Positions 34,955 through 43,255 of a stretch of DNA of 64,000 nucleotides are shown here, piece after piece. The stretch spans positions 179,852-243,851 of the forward strand of contig NZ_DJJS01000007.1 in the NCBI RefSeq assembly GCF_002434265.1, given 5' to 3'. This DNA is from Pseudomonas sp. UBA6562 (GTDB taxonomy: Bacteria > Pseudomonadota > Gammaproteobacteria > Pseudomonadales > Pseudomonadaceae). Every line of letters begins with the position of its first letter. The stretch's first letter is position 1. A model generated the notes under the pieces. The model saw only the letters and a program-made list of their open reading frames with translations. It was not told the DNA's origin and did not search any database. The position numbers were made by a program, and so were the translations under genes.

Positions 34955-37369
34955 ATGCCCGCATTTCCACGCCACCGCCCGCGCCTGGCGTCTTCGATAT
35001 CCGCGCCCACCTTGTGTCTGGTTCTGGGGTGGGGCGCCATGCCCGCGCAGGCTTTGGCCGAAACCACCCCACGTAGTTTCCAGATTCCGGCGGGCAGTTT
35101 GGGCGCCGCATTGACCCGTTTCGCCGGGCAGGCCGGTGTCAGCCTGGCGCTGGAGCCGGCCCTGGTGGCCGGTCGGCAAAGCCCCGCGCTGTCGGGCCGC
35201 TACAGCGTGCAGGAAGGTTTCGCCCGCCTGCTGCAAGGCAGCGGCCTGCAACTGCAAGCGGTGGGCACCGACAGCTATACCCTGGTGCCCAGCCCTGGCT
35301 CGGCCGAGGTGCTGGAGATCGCCCCGACCACCATCCAGAGCGCGCAGAACAGTGGCGCGGTGGACGCCGAACGCTACGCCGGCGGTCAGGTCACCCGCCG
35401 CGGTTCCCAGGGCCTGCTGGGCGCACGCGACTTCATGGACACGCCCTTCAGCATGACCAGCTACAGCAGCGAAGGCATCCAGGCCCAGCAAGCGCGCACC
35501 CTGGGCGACATGGTCGCCAGCGACCCTTCGGTGCGGGTCACCAACCCGGCGGGTGGGCGCTTCGAGCAGTTCACCGTCCGCGGCCTCAGCCTGTTCAACA
35601 GCGACGTGTCCTATGGCGGCTTGTACGGCATCTTGCCGACCTACAGCATCGACATGGAAATGGCCGACCGCGTCGATATCATCAAAGGCCCCAGCCAGCT
35701 GATCAACGGCATTTCCCCGCGCGGCAGCGTCGGCGGCGGCATCAACGTCGTGCCCAAGCATGCCGGTGATGACCCGTTGACCGCGTTTACCGCCAGCTAC
35801 GCCTCCGACAGCCAGCTGGGCGGCGCGGTGGACGTCGCGCGGCGTTTCGGCGAGGGCGATCAGTTCGGCGTGCGCTTCAATGGCGTCAAGCAATCGGGCG
35901 ACACGCCCTGGGACCACCAGAGCGTCGACCGGCAGATGGCCGTGCTCGGCCTGGACTTTCGTGGCGAGCGCCTGCGTCTGTCGGCCGACATGGGCCACAC
36001 CGAGCGCGACACCGACGCACCGCAGGAGCGGGTGATCGTCGGCGCGCGGGCCAAGGTGCCCGATGCCGGCAAGGTCCGCGACAACTACGCGCAACCCTGG
36101 AGCAAGGCCCGCACCGACGACACCTTCGGCATGCTCAACGCCGAATACGATATCAACGACTCGCTGCTGGCCTATGGTGCGGTCGGGGCGCGCAAAAGCG
36201 ACCACGACTTCCTGCGCCACAACGTGCCGGTGTCCAACGATGCCGGCGACTTCAGCGTGCAGCCGCGCGACTTCACCCGTGACGAGAACGTGCGCACGGG
36301 CCTGGCCGGCTTGCGCAACTGGTTCCACACCGGGCCGGTCAGCCATGAGCTGAACCTGGCCGCCAGCTATTTCTACATGGACTTCGAAAACGGCGGCGGG
36401 CGCTACGCCGCAGCGCCCAGCAACCTCTACGATCCGGTGCCGACGCCCACCCCAGGCCGGCCTACACGGCTGGACGACAAGGTCTACACGGAAAACCGTT
36501 TCACCGGCGTCGCACTGTCCGACACGCTGGGCTTTTTCGACGACCGTCTGTTGCTGACCCTGGGCGCGCGCTGGCAACGCGTGCAAGTCGACGACTGGAG
36601 CAACGGCGTCAAGGGCGACACCGCCTACGACGAAGAAAAGCTGTCGCCTTCGGCCGGTGTGGTGTTCAAGGCCACCGAGCAGTTGTCGCTGTATGCCAAC
36701 TACATGGAAGGCCTGAGCCAAGGCAAGATCGCCCCCAGCACGTCGATCAACGAAGACGAAATCTTCCCGCCGTTCATCAGTCGCCAGGTAGAGGTCGGCG
36801 CCAAGTACGATTTCGGCCGTTACGCCGTAACCGCCAGTGCCTTCCGCATCAAGCAGCCGGCCTATGAAACCAATGCCGGCACCCGTGTGTTCGGCCCCAA
36901 CGGCAAACGCGAGAACACCGGCCTTGAGTTGAACCTGTTCGGTGAGCCGCTCGAAGGCGTGCGCTTGCTGGGTGGGGTGATGTACATCCACAGCGAACTG
37001 CGCGACACCCTCGACGGGCAATTCGACGGCAACCGTGCGCCGGCGACGCCGCGCTACAACGTCAACCTGGGCGCCGAGTGGGACGTGCCGCAACTGAGCG
37101 GCCTGACCCTGACCGCGCGTGGCATCCACTCCAGCTCGCAGTACCTGGACCAGTCCAACGTCAAGCAGATCGACGGTTGGGAACGCTTCGACCTGGGCGC
37201 GCGCTACGCCTTCAAGGTCGAAGGGCGCGACGTGACCCTGCGCGCCAATGTCGAGAACGTGCTCAACGACCGCTACTGGGCTTCGGCAGGGGCCTCGGAC
37301 GACAGCGAGGCCGGCTTGACACTGTCTTCGCCACGCACCTGGCTGCTGTCCACGACCGTAGCGTTCTAA
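34955..37369 (+). CDS. TonB-dependent receptor with N-terminal STN signalling domain
   Basis: ATG 34955 gives 804 residues. A signal peptide (cleaved near ALAE, residue 37) is followed by an STN domain (about residues 42-115: RSFQIPAGSLGAALTRFAGQ, YSVQEGFARLLQGSGL). The plug (EQFTVRGLSLFNSDVSYGGLYG) and a barrel ending STTVAF follow. STN-bearing receptors normally signal through an inner-membrane anti-sigma factor to an ECF sigma factor, as FecA or FpvA do, and switch on their own transport genes. No sigma or anti-sigma gene lies next to it, so its partner would have to be elsewhere. The ligand is probably a ferric siderophore. Confidence 0.9.
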   Translation: MPAFPRHRPRLASSISAPTLCLVLGWGAMPAQALAETTPRSFQIPAGSLGAALTRFAGQAGVSLALEPALVAGRQSPALSGRYSVQEGFARLLQGSGLQLQAVGTDSYTLVPSPGSAEVLEIAPTTIQSAQNSGAVDAERYAGGQVTRRGSQGLLGARDFMDTPFSMTSYSSEGIQAQQARTLGDMVASDPSVRVTNPAGGRFEQFTVRGLSLFNSDVSYGGLYGILPTYSIDMEMADRVDIIKGPSQLINGISPRGSVGGGINVVPKHAGDDPLTAFTASYASDSQLGGAVDVARRFGEGDQFGVRFNGVKQSGDTPWDHQSVDRQMAVLGLDFRGERLRLSADMGHTERDTDAPQERVIVGARAKVPDAGKVRDNYAQPWSKARTDDTFGMLNAEYDINDSLLAYGAVGARKSDHDFLRHNVPVSNDAGDFSVQPRDFTRDENVRTGLAGLRNWFHTGPVSHELNLAASYFYMDFENGGGRYAAAPSNLYDPVPTPTPGRPTRLDDKVYTENRFTGVALSDTLGFFDDRLLLTLGARWQRVQVDDWSNGVKGDTAYDEEKLSPSAGVVFKATEQLSLYANYMEGLSQGKIAPSTSINEDEIFPPFISRQVEVGAKYDFGRYAVTASAFRIKQPAYETNAGTRVFGPNGKRENTGLELNLFGEPLEGVRLLGGVMYIHSELRDTLDGQFDGNRAPATPRYNVNLGAEWDVPQLSGLTLTARGIHSSSQYLDQSNVKQIDGWERFDLGARYAFKVEGRDVTLRANVENVLNDRYWASAGASDDSEAGLTLSSPRTWLLSTTVAF

Positions 37370-37375
37370 GGCAAG

Positions 37376-37407
37376 CGCCGGCCTGGATTGGCCGATCCAG
37401 GCCGGCG
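37376..37407 (+). terminator. Strong terminator hairpin after the STN receptor
   Basis: A 13-bp perfect stem, CGCCGGCCTGGAT/ATCCAGGCCGGCG, closes a 6-base loop seven bases after the stop. The T-run is short (TTCCTTC). Confidence 0.75.
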
Positions 37408-37739
37408 TTCCTTCATCCCCACTCATCGCCACCAAGCCCTTGATCGCCAACTTTCCGGCGCCGTGTTCATGGCGCCCATGGGCCTTTGGCCCTCTACTTT
37501 GCTTTACGCGCCGACCTCCTCTTGGCAGGCGCATCGGAACGCTGCACACTCCGCGCGCGCCGCGGCCGGTCCGGCCTCAAGCTAAGGCATCGGCCTGCCG
37601 ATAGGTTGGGAATTGCCGTCCTGGCGCGATAGCACAATGCAATCTTCTCACGTATCCGACACAAACTATTCAGGCCCGCCACGGTCAGTCACAGCAGGCC
37701 GGCCATTTCGGCTTTCTTCCCTTTTGGAGCACACGGCAC
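37408..37739 (+). other. 332-base leader region of the stressosome operon
   Basis: No coding frame is supported. The region holds several short GC palindromes (for example GGCGCC and CATGGGCC near 37460-37490). The final 20 bases before ATG 37740 carry TTGGAGCACACGGCAC with GGAG as the ribosome binding site. The operon promoter presumably lies here. I could not pick a confident -35/-10 pair. Confidence 0.5.
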
Positions 37740-38582
37740 ATGGCAGCATTGCAGGGCAGTACGTTGGACGCGATCAACAACAATCAGAGCCAACTACTGG
37801 ATGGGTGGATCGCCAGCCTCGAAGCCAATGGCGCCACGCGCAACCTCAAGGAACAGGAGCTGCGCCAGCAGACCAGTGGCTTCCTCAACCTGCTGCTGGC
37901 AAGCTTGAAAGACGGCACCGTGACAGGCGCCGGCTCCGAGGAGCTGCGTCGCTTCCTGGAAAAACTGTCCGCCTCGCGCGCGCAACTCGGCCACGATTCG
38001 CACCAGACCGCGTTCTTCATCTTTGCCCTCAAAGGCCCGCTGTTCCAGCTCCTGCAACAGCACTACCGCGACCAGCCTGCGGTGCTGGCCGAACAGCTGC
38101 TGGTGGTCTCCGAGCTGCTCGACGGCCTGGGCATGCACACCGTACGCGCGTACCAGACCACCCGTGAAGCGGTGATCCGCCGCCAGCAGGACGAACTGCT
38201 CGAACTGTCCACCCCGGTGGTCAAGCTGTGGGACGGCGTCCTTGCGCTGCCGCTGATCGGCACCCTCGATTCGCAACGCAGCCAGACGGTGATGGAATCG
38301 CTGTTGCAACGCATCGTCGACACCGGCTCGGAAATCGCCATCATCGACATCACCGGCGTGCCCACCGTCGACACCCTGGTCGCCCAGCACCTGCTCAAGA
38401 CCGTCACCGCCATCCGCCTGATGGGCGCCGACTGCATCATCAGCGGCATCCGTCCACAAATCGCCCAGACCATCGTCCACCTGGGCCTCGACCTGAGCAC
38501 CATCACCACCAAAGCCAACCTGGCCGACGCGCTGAAGCTGGCGATCAAGCGCCTGGACGCCGGCGCAGACCAGCGGGGTTGA
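37740..38582 (+). CDS. rsbR: RsbR-like stressosome sensor/co-antagonist (STAS domain)
   Basis: The 280-residue protein has an N-terminal helical RsbR-type sensor domain (residues 1-150) and a C-terminal STAS domain (about 160-275). The STAS core reads IIDITGVPTVDTLVAQHLL and GIRPQIAQTIVHLGLDLS, nearly the classical RsbR signature. The two threonines Thr212 and Thr244 occupy positions equivalent to the phosphorylated pair in Bacillus RsbR proteins. In stressosomes RsbR and RsbS form a large shell that holds RsbT until stress triggers phosphorylation. It is the first gene of a tightly packed operon. Confidence 0.92.
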   Translation: MAALQGSTLDAINNNQSQLLDGWIASLEANGATRNLKEQELRQQTSGFLNLLLASLKDGTVTGAGSEELRRFLEKLSASRAQLGHDSHQTAFFIFALKGPLFQLLQQHYRDQPAVLAEQLLVVSELLDGLGMHTVRAYQTTREAVIRRQQDELLELSTPVVKLWDGVLALPLIGTLDSQRSQTVMESLLQRIVDTGSEIAIIDITGVPTVDTLVAQHLLKTVTAIRLMGADCIISGIRPQIAQTIVHLGLDLSTITTKANLADALKLAIKRLDAGADQRG

Positions 38583-38585
38583 GGC

Positions 38586-38948
38586 ATGGAGCGTATTCCG
38601 ATCCTGCAGATGGGCGAGTTTCTGTTGGTCACCATTCAGGTGGACATGCATGACCAACTCGCACTGAACCTGCAGGAAGACCTCACCGAGCGCATCAGCC
38701 GCACTTCGGCGCGCGGCGTACTGATCGACATTTCCGCACTGGACATGGTCGACTCCTTCATTGGCCGCATGATCGCCAGCATCTCCGGTCTGTCGCGGAT
38801 CATGGACGCGCAGACCATGCTGGTCGGCATGCAACCGGCCGTGGCCATCACCTTGGTCGAGCTGGGCCTGACCCTGCCGGGTGTGAGCACCGCGCTCAAC
38901 GTCGAGCGCGGCATGCAGATCCTGCGGCAACGGGTGGCGCAGCGATGA
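38586..38948 (+). CDS. rsbS: RsbS-like stressosome STAS protein
   Basis: This 120-residue single-STAS protein starts four bases after rsbR stops. The segment DISALDMVDSFIGRM carries Ser57, equivalent to the phosphorylated Ser59 of Bacillus RsbS. RsbS is the core antagonist of the RsbT kinase, and phosphorylation of this serine releases RsbT. The length is standard for RsbS. The stop overlaps the rsbT start (ATGA). Confidence 0.93.
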   Translation: MERIPILQMGEFLLVTIQVDMHDQLALNLQEDLTERISRTSARGVLIDISALDMVDSFIGRMIASISGLSRIMDAQTMLVGMQPAVAITLVELGLTLPGVSTALNVERGMQILRQRVAQR

Positions 38949-39349
38949 ACGTCCTGCAAAGCGGTAGCCTGCCGGTGCGTATCGAGCAGGACGTGGTGCT
39001 GGCGCGCCAGTTCGTACGCAAGCTGGCGGCCGACCATGGCATGCGCCTGGTCGACCTGACCAAGCTGGTCACGGCCGTCAGCGAGCTGGCACGCAACACC
39101 GTGGTCTATGGCGGCGGCGGCGACATGGACTGGTCGGTGCTCGACCGCATGGGCCGCGTGGGGTTGAGCATGCTGTTCCGCGACGAAGGTCCGGGCATCG
39201 CCGACACACGCCTGGCCCTCACCGATGGCTGGACCTCGGGCAGCGGCATGGGCCTGGGGCTGACCGGCGCACGCCGCCTGGTCGACGAGTTCGAGCTGGA
39301 CACCGCTCCTGGGGAAGGCACACGGATCACGATCACACGATGGATATGA
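38945..39349 (+). CDS. rsbT: RsbT-like serine/threonine kinase
   Basis: The 134-residue GHKL-fold kinase shows the Bergerat ATP-binding boxes: VSELARNTVVYGGGG (N box), DEGPGIAD (G1) and GSGMGLGL (G2). RsbT phosphorylates RsbR and RsbS in the stressosome and, when released, activates a partner protein. In Bacillus that partner is the RsbU phosphatase, which is absent here. It overlaps rsbS by four bases and the next gene by ten, indicating coupled expression. Confidence 0.93.
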   Translation: MNVLQSGSLPVRIEQDVVLARQFVRKLAADHGMRLVDLTKLVTAVSELARNTVVYGGGGDMDWSVLDRMGRVGLSMLFRDEGPGIADTRLALTDGWTSGSGMGLGLTGARRLVDEFELDTAPGEGTRITITRWI

Positions 39350-40359
39350 CGCTTACCGCCAGCCTCACCACGGTGCTGGCCATCGACGATCCCAGCCAGG
39401 TCGGCCATGCCCGTCGCACCGCGCAGAAACTGGCGCAGACGCTGGGTTTCGACGAAAGCGACGCGGGCCGTGTGGCCCTGGTGGCCACCGAACTGGCGAG
39501 CAACCTGCTCAAGCACGCCGGGCAGGGCGTGCTGCACCTGCGCCGCTTGGTGAGCGCGCGGGGCAGGGCGGGCGTGGAGCTGCTCAGCATCGACCATGGC
39601 CAAGGTTTCGATCCCGTGCACTGCATGACCGACGGCTTCTCCTCGAGCGGCACCCAAGGTATCGGGCTGGGCAGCGTAGGGCGCGGTGCCCAGGTGTTCG
39701 ACGTGCATACCGACAGCCATGGCTCGGTGGTGCTCGCGCGTTTGTATGCGGGAGACGGCGTCGACGACGACCTGCGCATTGGCGTCAGCCAGCATTCGTT
39801 GCATGACGATCCGGCCTGTGGCGACACCTGGCAAGTGGCCCTGCGCGAAGGCGGTCTGCACGCGCTGGTGATCGACGGCCTCGGCCATGGCGAGGAAGCC
39901 GAACGCGCCGCCCAGGCTGGCGCGCAGGCGTTCGGCCAAGCGCCGTTCGAGGCGCCGCAACATGTCCTCGAGCGTATGCATGCGGCCATGTGCGGCAGCC
40001 GCGGTGGCGCCGTGGGCATGGCCCAATACGATGCCGGCGAACACAAGTTGCGCTACCTGGGCGTCGGCAACATCGGCGCTACCCTGGTCAAGGGCGACGG
40101 CAGCCGCGGGCTGGCTTCGATGCCCGGCATCGTCGGCGGGCAGTACCGCAAGGCGCAGGTGTTCGAGCAATCCGAGATCGAGGGTCACTTGCTGATCCTC
40201 TACAGCGACGGCTTGCAGTCGCGCTGGAACCTGAACCACTACCCTGGCCTGGTCCATCGTCATCCGGCAGTGATCGCTGCCGTGCTGCATCGCGACTTCT
40301 GTCGCGGCCGCGACGACGTGACGGTGCTGGTCATCGACCTGGAACTCAGCCATGCCTGA
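39340..40359 (+). CDS. Fusion of an RsbW-like ATPase/kinase domain and a PP2C (RsbX-like) phosphatase
   Basis: The 339-residue protein begins with a GHKL ATPase domain (residues about 15-140; VALVATELASNLLKHAG as N box, GTQGIGLGSVGR as lid). It ends with a SpoIIE/PP2C-type phosphatase (about 150-335; VIDGLGHGEEA with the metal-binding aspartate, LILYSDGLQ, GRDDVTVLVI). RsbX-type phosphatases reset RsbR/RsbS in stressosome operons. Fusing this to a kinase-like domain is a feature of the proteobacterial modules I recall. It overlaps rsbT by ten bases and the next gene by eight. Start ATG 39340 or ATG 39346. Confidence 0.85.
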   Translation: MDMTLTASLTTVLAIDDPSQVGHARRTAQKLAQTLGFDESDAGRVALVATELASNLLKHAGQGVLHLRRLVSARGRAGVELLSIDHGQGFDPVHCMTDGFSSSGTQGIGLGSVGRGAQVFDVHTDSHGSVVLARLYAGDGVDDDLRIGVSQHSLHDDPACGDTWQVALREGGLHALVIDGLGHGEEAERAAQAGAQAFGQAPFEAPQHVLERMHAAMCGSRGGAVGMAQYDAGEHKLRYLGVGNIGATLVKGDGSRGLASMPGIVGGQYRKAQVFEQSEIEGHLLILYSDGLQSRWNLNHYPGLVHRHPAVIAAVLHRDFCRGRDDVTVLVIDLELSHA

Positions 40360-41227
40360 TTCGACCCCCCTCGACGCTGCCCAGCAGGCGGCGCTGATCA
40401 CACGATTGCAGGCCGAGACCCTGGCCCTGCGCGCCGAGCTGGACGAGACCAACCAGGGCGTACTGGCGCTGTATGCCGAGCTGGACAACCAGGCCGAGCA
40501 ACTGCGCCAGGCCTCGGAGCTCAAGAGCCGCTTTCTGGCCTACATGAGCCACGAGTTCCGCACGCCCTTGGGGTCGATCCTCAGCATCACAGGGCTGCTG
40601 GCCGACGAACTGGACGGCCCGCTCTCGAGCGAGCAGCACAAGCAGGTGGCCTTCGTCAGCGCCGCCACCCGCGAACTGTCGGATATGGTCGACGACCTGC
40701 TGGACCTGGCCAAGATCGAGGCCGGACGCATCACCATCTCGCCGGGCTGGTTCGACATGCTCGACCTGTTCTCGGCCTTGCGCGGCATGTTCCGCCCCAT
40801 CGTCGACAGCAGCTCCGTGGACCTGATCTTCGAAGAGTCCCAAGGTTTGCCACGGCTCTACACCGACGACAAGAAACTCACGCAGATCCTGCGCAACTTC
40901 ATCTCCAACGCCTTGAAGTTCACCACCCGTGGCGAAGTGCGCGTGTCGGCGCAGCTGCTGGGCGAAGACCGTGTGCGCTTCGCCGTCAGCGACACGGGCA
41001 TCGGCATCGCCCCGGAACTGCTCGGTGCCTTGTTCGAAGACTTCAGCCAGGTCGACTCGCCGCTGCAAAAGCGCCTGCGCGGCACGGGCCTTGGTTTGTC
41101 GCTGTGCAAGCGCTTCGCTGAACTGCTGGGCGGCGAGGTCGGTGTGCTCAGCGAGCCGAGCCAGGGCTCGACGTTCTACGTGGTGATTCCCCTGGCGCTG
41201 ACCCGGGAGCGTGCCGATGCGCAATGA
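40352..41227 (+). CDS. Cytoplasmic sensor histidine kinase of the stressosome operon
   Basis: The 291-residue protein has no membrane segment. An N-terminal coiled coil (residues 8-60) leads to HisKA with His67 (MSHEFRTP). HATPase boxes (NFISNALKF, DTGIGIAPE, GTGLGLSLCKR) complete a full catalytic core. No sensory domain is present, so input probably comes through protein contacts, for instance with the stressosome proteins encoded upstream. Overlaps of eight bases with the previous and eleven with the next gene show strict co-expression. Confidence 0.9.
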   Translation: MPDSTPLDAAQQAALITRLQAETLALRAELDETNQGVLALYAELDNQAEQLRQASELKSRFLAYMSHEFRTPLGSILSITGLLADELDGPLSSEQHKQVAFVSAATRELSDMVDDLLDLAKIEAGRITISPGWFDMLDLFSALRGMFRPIVDSSSVDLIFEESQGLPRLYTDDKKLTQILRNFISNALKFTTRGEVRVSAQLLGEDRVRFAVSDTGIGIAPELLGALFEDFSQVDSPLQKRLRGTGLGLSLCKRFAELLGGEVGVLSEPSQGSTFYVVIPLALTRERADAQ

Positions 41228-43154
41228 CGAACGCCTGCTGATCGTCGACGACAACCTGGTGACCCGCTACGCCCTGCGTCGGCGCCTGGCCATGCACGGC
41301 TTCGAAGTGCTCGAGGCCGGCACTGGCGGCGAAGGTCTGGCCCTACTGGGCGAAACGGCGGTCGATGCGTTGATCCTCGACGTCAACCTGCCGGACATGA
41401 GCGGCTTCGACGTGGTGCGGCGGCTGCGCCAGGACAGCCGTACCGCGCTGTTGCCGATCATCCACGTCTCGGCGGCGGCGATCCAGACCGGCGACATCAT
41501 CACCGGCCTGGACAACGGCGCCGACGCCTACCTGATTCATCCGGTCGATCCGGACGTGCTGCTGGCGACCCTGCGCACCTTGCTGCGGGTGCGCGATACC
41601 GAACGTGCCCTGCGCGAAAGCGAGGCGCGCTTCCGCGAAATCTTCAACAACGTTTCGGCGCCGATCGCCGTGCTCGACGCCGAGCTCAAGGTGCACGAGT
41701 GCAACCACGCCTTCGCCACCCTGATGCAGGACAACCGCACCCCCGGCTACCTGCGCGAGTGCTTCGCCGAAGGCCAGGACGCGGTGTTGCAGGCGCTGCG
41801 TCTGCACTTGGCCGAAGGTGCGCGCTGGCGTGGCATGCTGGGCATGAACCAGCACGGCCAGTTGCGCGAAACCGAATGGCAGTTGTCGCCGTACCGCTCG
41901 CCGGGCCTGTGCCTGGTGTTCGTCGAGGACGTCACCGAGCACCGCCATCGCGAACGTTCGCACCTGGCGCGCCTGGACGATGCCAACAGCCAATTGGCCA
42001 AAGAAGTGGCCGAACGCGCGCGCACCGAAGCGCAGCTGCTGCAGATGCAGAAGATGGACGGCCTGGGCCGCCTGACCGGGGGCATCGCCCACGACTTCAA
42101 CAACTTGCTGACTGGCATCATCACCAGCTTGGAGCTGATGCGTAAGCGCATCGGCGAGGGCCGTCTGGAGCGCATCCCGACCTACGCCGACGCCGCGTTG
42201 AGCTCGGCCATGAGCGCTGCCTCGCTGACCCACCGCCTGCTCGCGTTCGCGCGTCAGCAGCCGCTGGACACGCGCCCGGTGGACGTCAACCGTAACGTGT
42301 TGTCGCTGCAAGACCTGCTGACCCGCACCATCGGCGAGCGCATCCGCCTGGTGCTGTCGCTGTCGAACCGCCCGGCCATCGCGTCGGTGGACCCGGTGCA
42401 GTTGGAAAGTGCCGTGCTCAACCTGATCATCAATGCCCGGGACGCCTTGCCCAAAGGCGGCACCATCGAAGTCACGACCTCGCCGGTGTGGTCCAGCGGC
42501 GACCCCAACCTCAAGGATGGGCCGTACGTCTCGCTGACGGTGCGCGACGACGGTGCCGGCATCGAGCCGGCCGTGCTCGACAAGGTCTTCGACCCGTTCT
42601 TCACCACCAAGCCGCTGGGGCAGGGTACCGGGCTGGGCCTGTCGACCATCTACGGCTTTGCCCGCCAGTCCGGCGGCAACGTGCTGCTGCGCAGCGGCGT
42701 GGGGCACGGCACCGAAGTGACGCTGATGCTGCCCGCCAGCGGCGAGGCTGCGGACATCGCCACGCCACCGCCGCGGCTGGAACAACCGGGCAAGGGCGAG
42801 CATGTGCTGGTGGTGGAAGACATGGCGTCGGTGCGTGTGTCGGTGGTCGAAGTGTTGCTCGATGCCGGCTACCGCTGCAGCCAGGCCGACTCCGTGGAAC
42901 AGGCCCTCGATTGCATTCGTCACGACGCCAGCGTCGATCTGCTGCTCAGCGATGTCGGCCTGCCGGCGATGAGCGGCCGTGAACTGGTGGACATGGCGCG
43001 CACCTACCGCCCCGGCTTGCCGGCGTTGCTCATGACTGGCTATGCCGAGACAGCCTTGGACAAACAGGCGTTTCTGGGGGAAGACATGGACATGCTGACC
43101 AAGCCGTTCCACATTGCGGATCTGCTGGAGAAGGTGCGTCAGGCCTTGGGTTGA
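41217..43154 (+). CDS. Hybrid histidine kinase: receiver-PAS-HK-receiver
   Basis: ATG 41217 follows GGGAG; GTG 41211 would add two residues. The 645-residue protein starts with a receiver (Asp55 in LILDVNLPD), then a PAS domain (about 140-240). HisKA with His292 (GGIAHDFNN), an HATPase core (DDGAGIEP, GTGLGLS) and a second receiver with Asp579 (LLSDVGLP) follow. The front receiver can take phosphate from the upstream kinase, giving a relay. No DNA-binding or cyclase output is encoded in the operon, so the final target is elsewhere. It resembles the LOV kinase at 23820 in its HK-receiver half. Confidence 0.92.
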   Translation: MRNDERLLIVDDNLVTRYALRRRLAMHGFEVLEAGTGGEGLALLGETAVDALILDVNLPDMSGFDVVRRLRQDSRTALLPIIHVSAAAIQTGDIITGLDNGADAYLIHPVDPDVLLATLRTLLRVRDTERALRESEARFREIFNNVSAPIAVLDAELKVHECNHAFATLMQDNRTPGYLRECFAEGQDAVLQALRLHLAEGARWRGMLGMNQHGQLRETEWQLSPYRSPGLCLVFVEDVTEHRHRERSHLARLDDANSQLAKEVAERARTEAQLLQMQKMDGLGRLTGGIAHDFNNLLTGIITSLELMRKRIGEGRLERIPTYADAALSSAMSAASLTHRLLAFARQQPLDTRPVDVNRNVLSLQDLLTRTIGERIRLVLSLSNRPAIASVDPVQLESAVLNLIINARDALPKGGTIEVTTSPVWSSGDPNLKDGPYVSLTVRDDGAGIEPAVLDKVFDPFFTTKPLGQGTGLGLSTIYGFARQSGGNVLLRSGVGHGTEVTLMLPASGEAADIATPPPRLEQPGKGEHVLVVEDMASVRVSVVEVLLDAGYRCSQADSVEQALDCIRHDASVDLLLSDVGLPAMSGRELVDMARTYRPGLPALLMTGYAETALDKQAFLGEDMDMLTKPFHIADLLEKVRQALG

Positions 43155-43255
43155 CGACCGGCTGGGGGCCGTTGGTTAGGGTGCTGTGGGAGCGGCCGGT
43201 TCGGCCCCCGACCCTTTGCGATGACCGGCATTCCAGTTTGGATCTCTCCAGGGCT

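Noticed and set aside
34919..37549. Minus-strand frame of 876 codons opposite the STN receptor
   Set aside because: It is antisense to a clear TonB receptor, and composition and motifs show no protein family.
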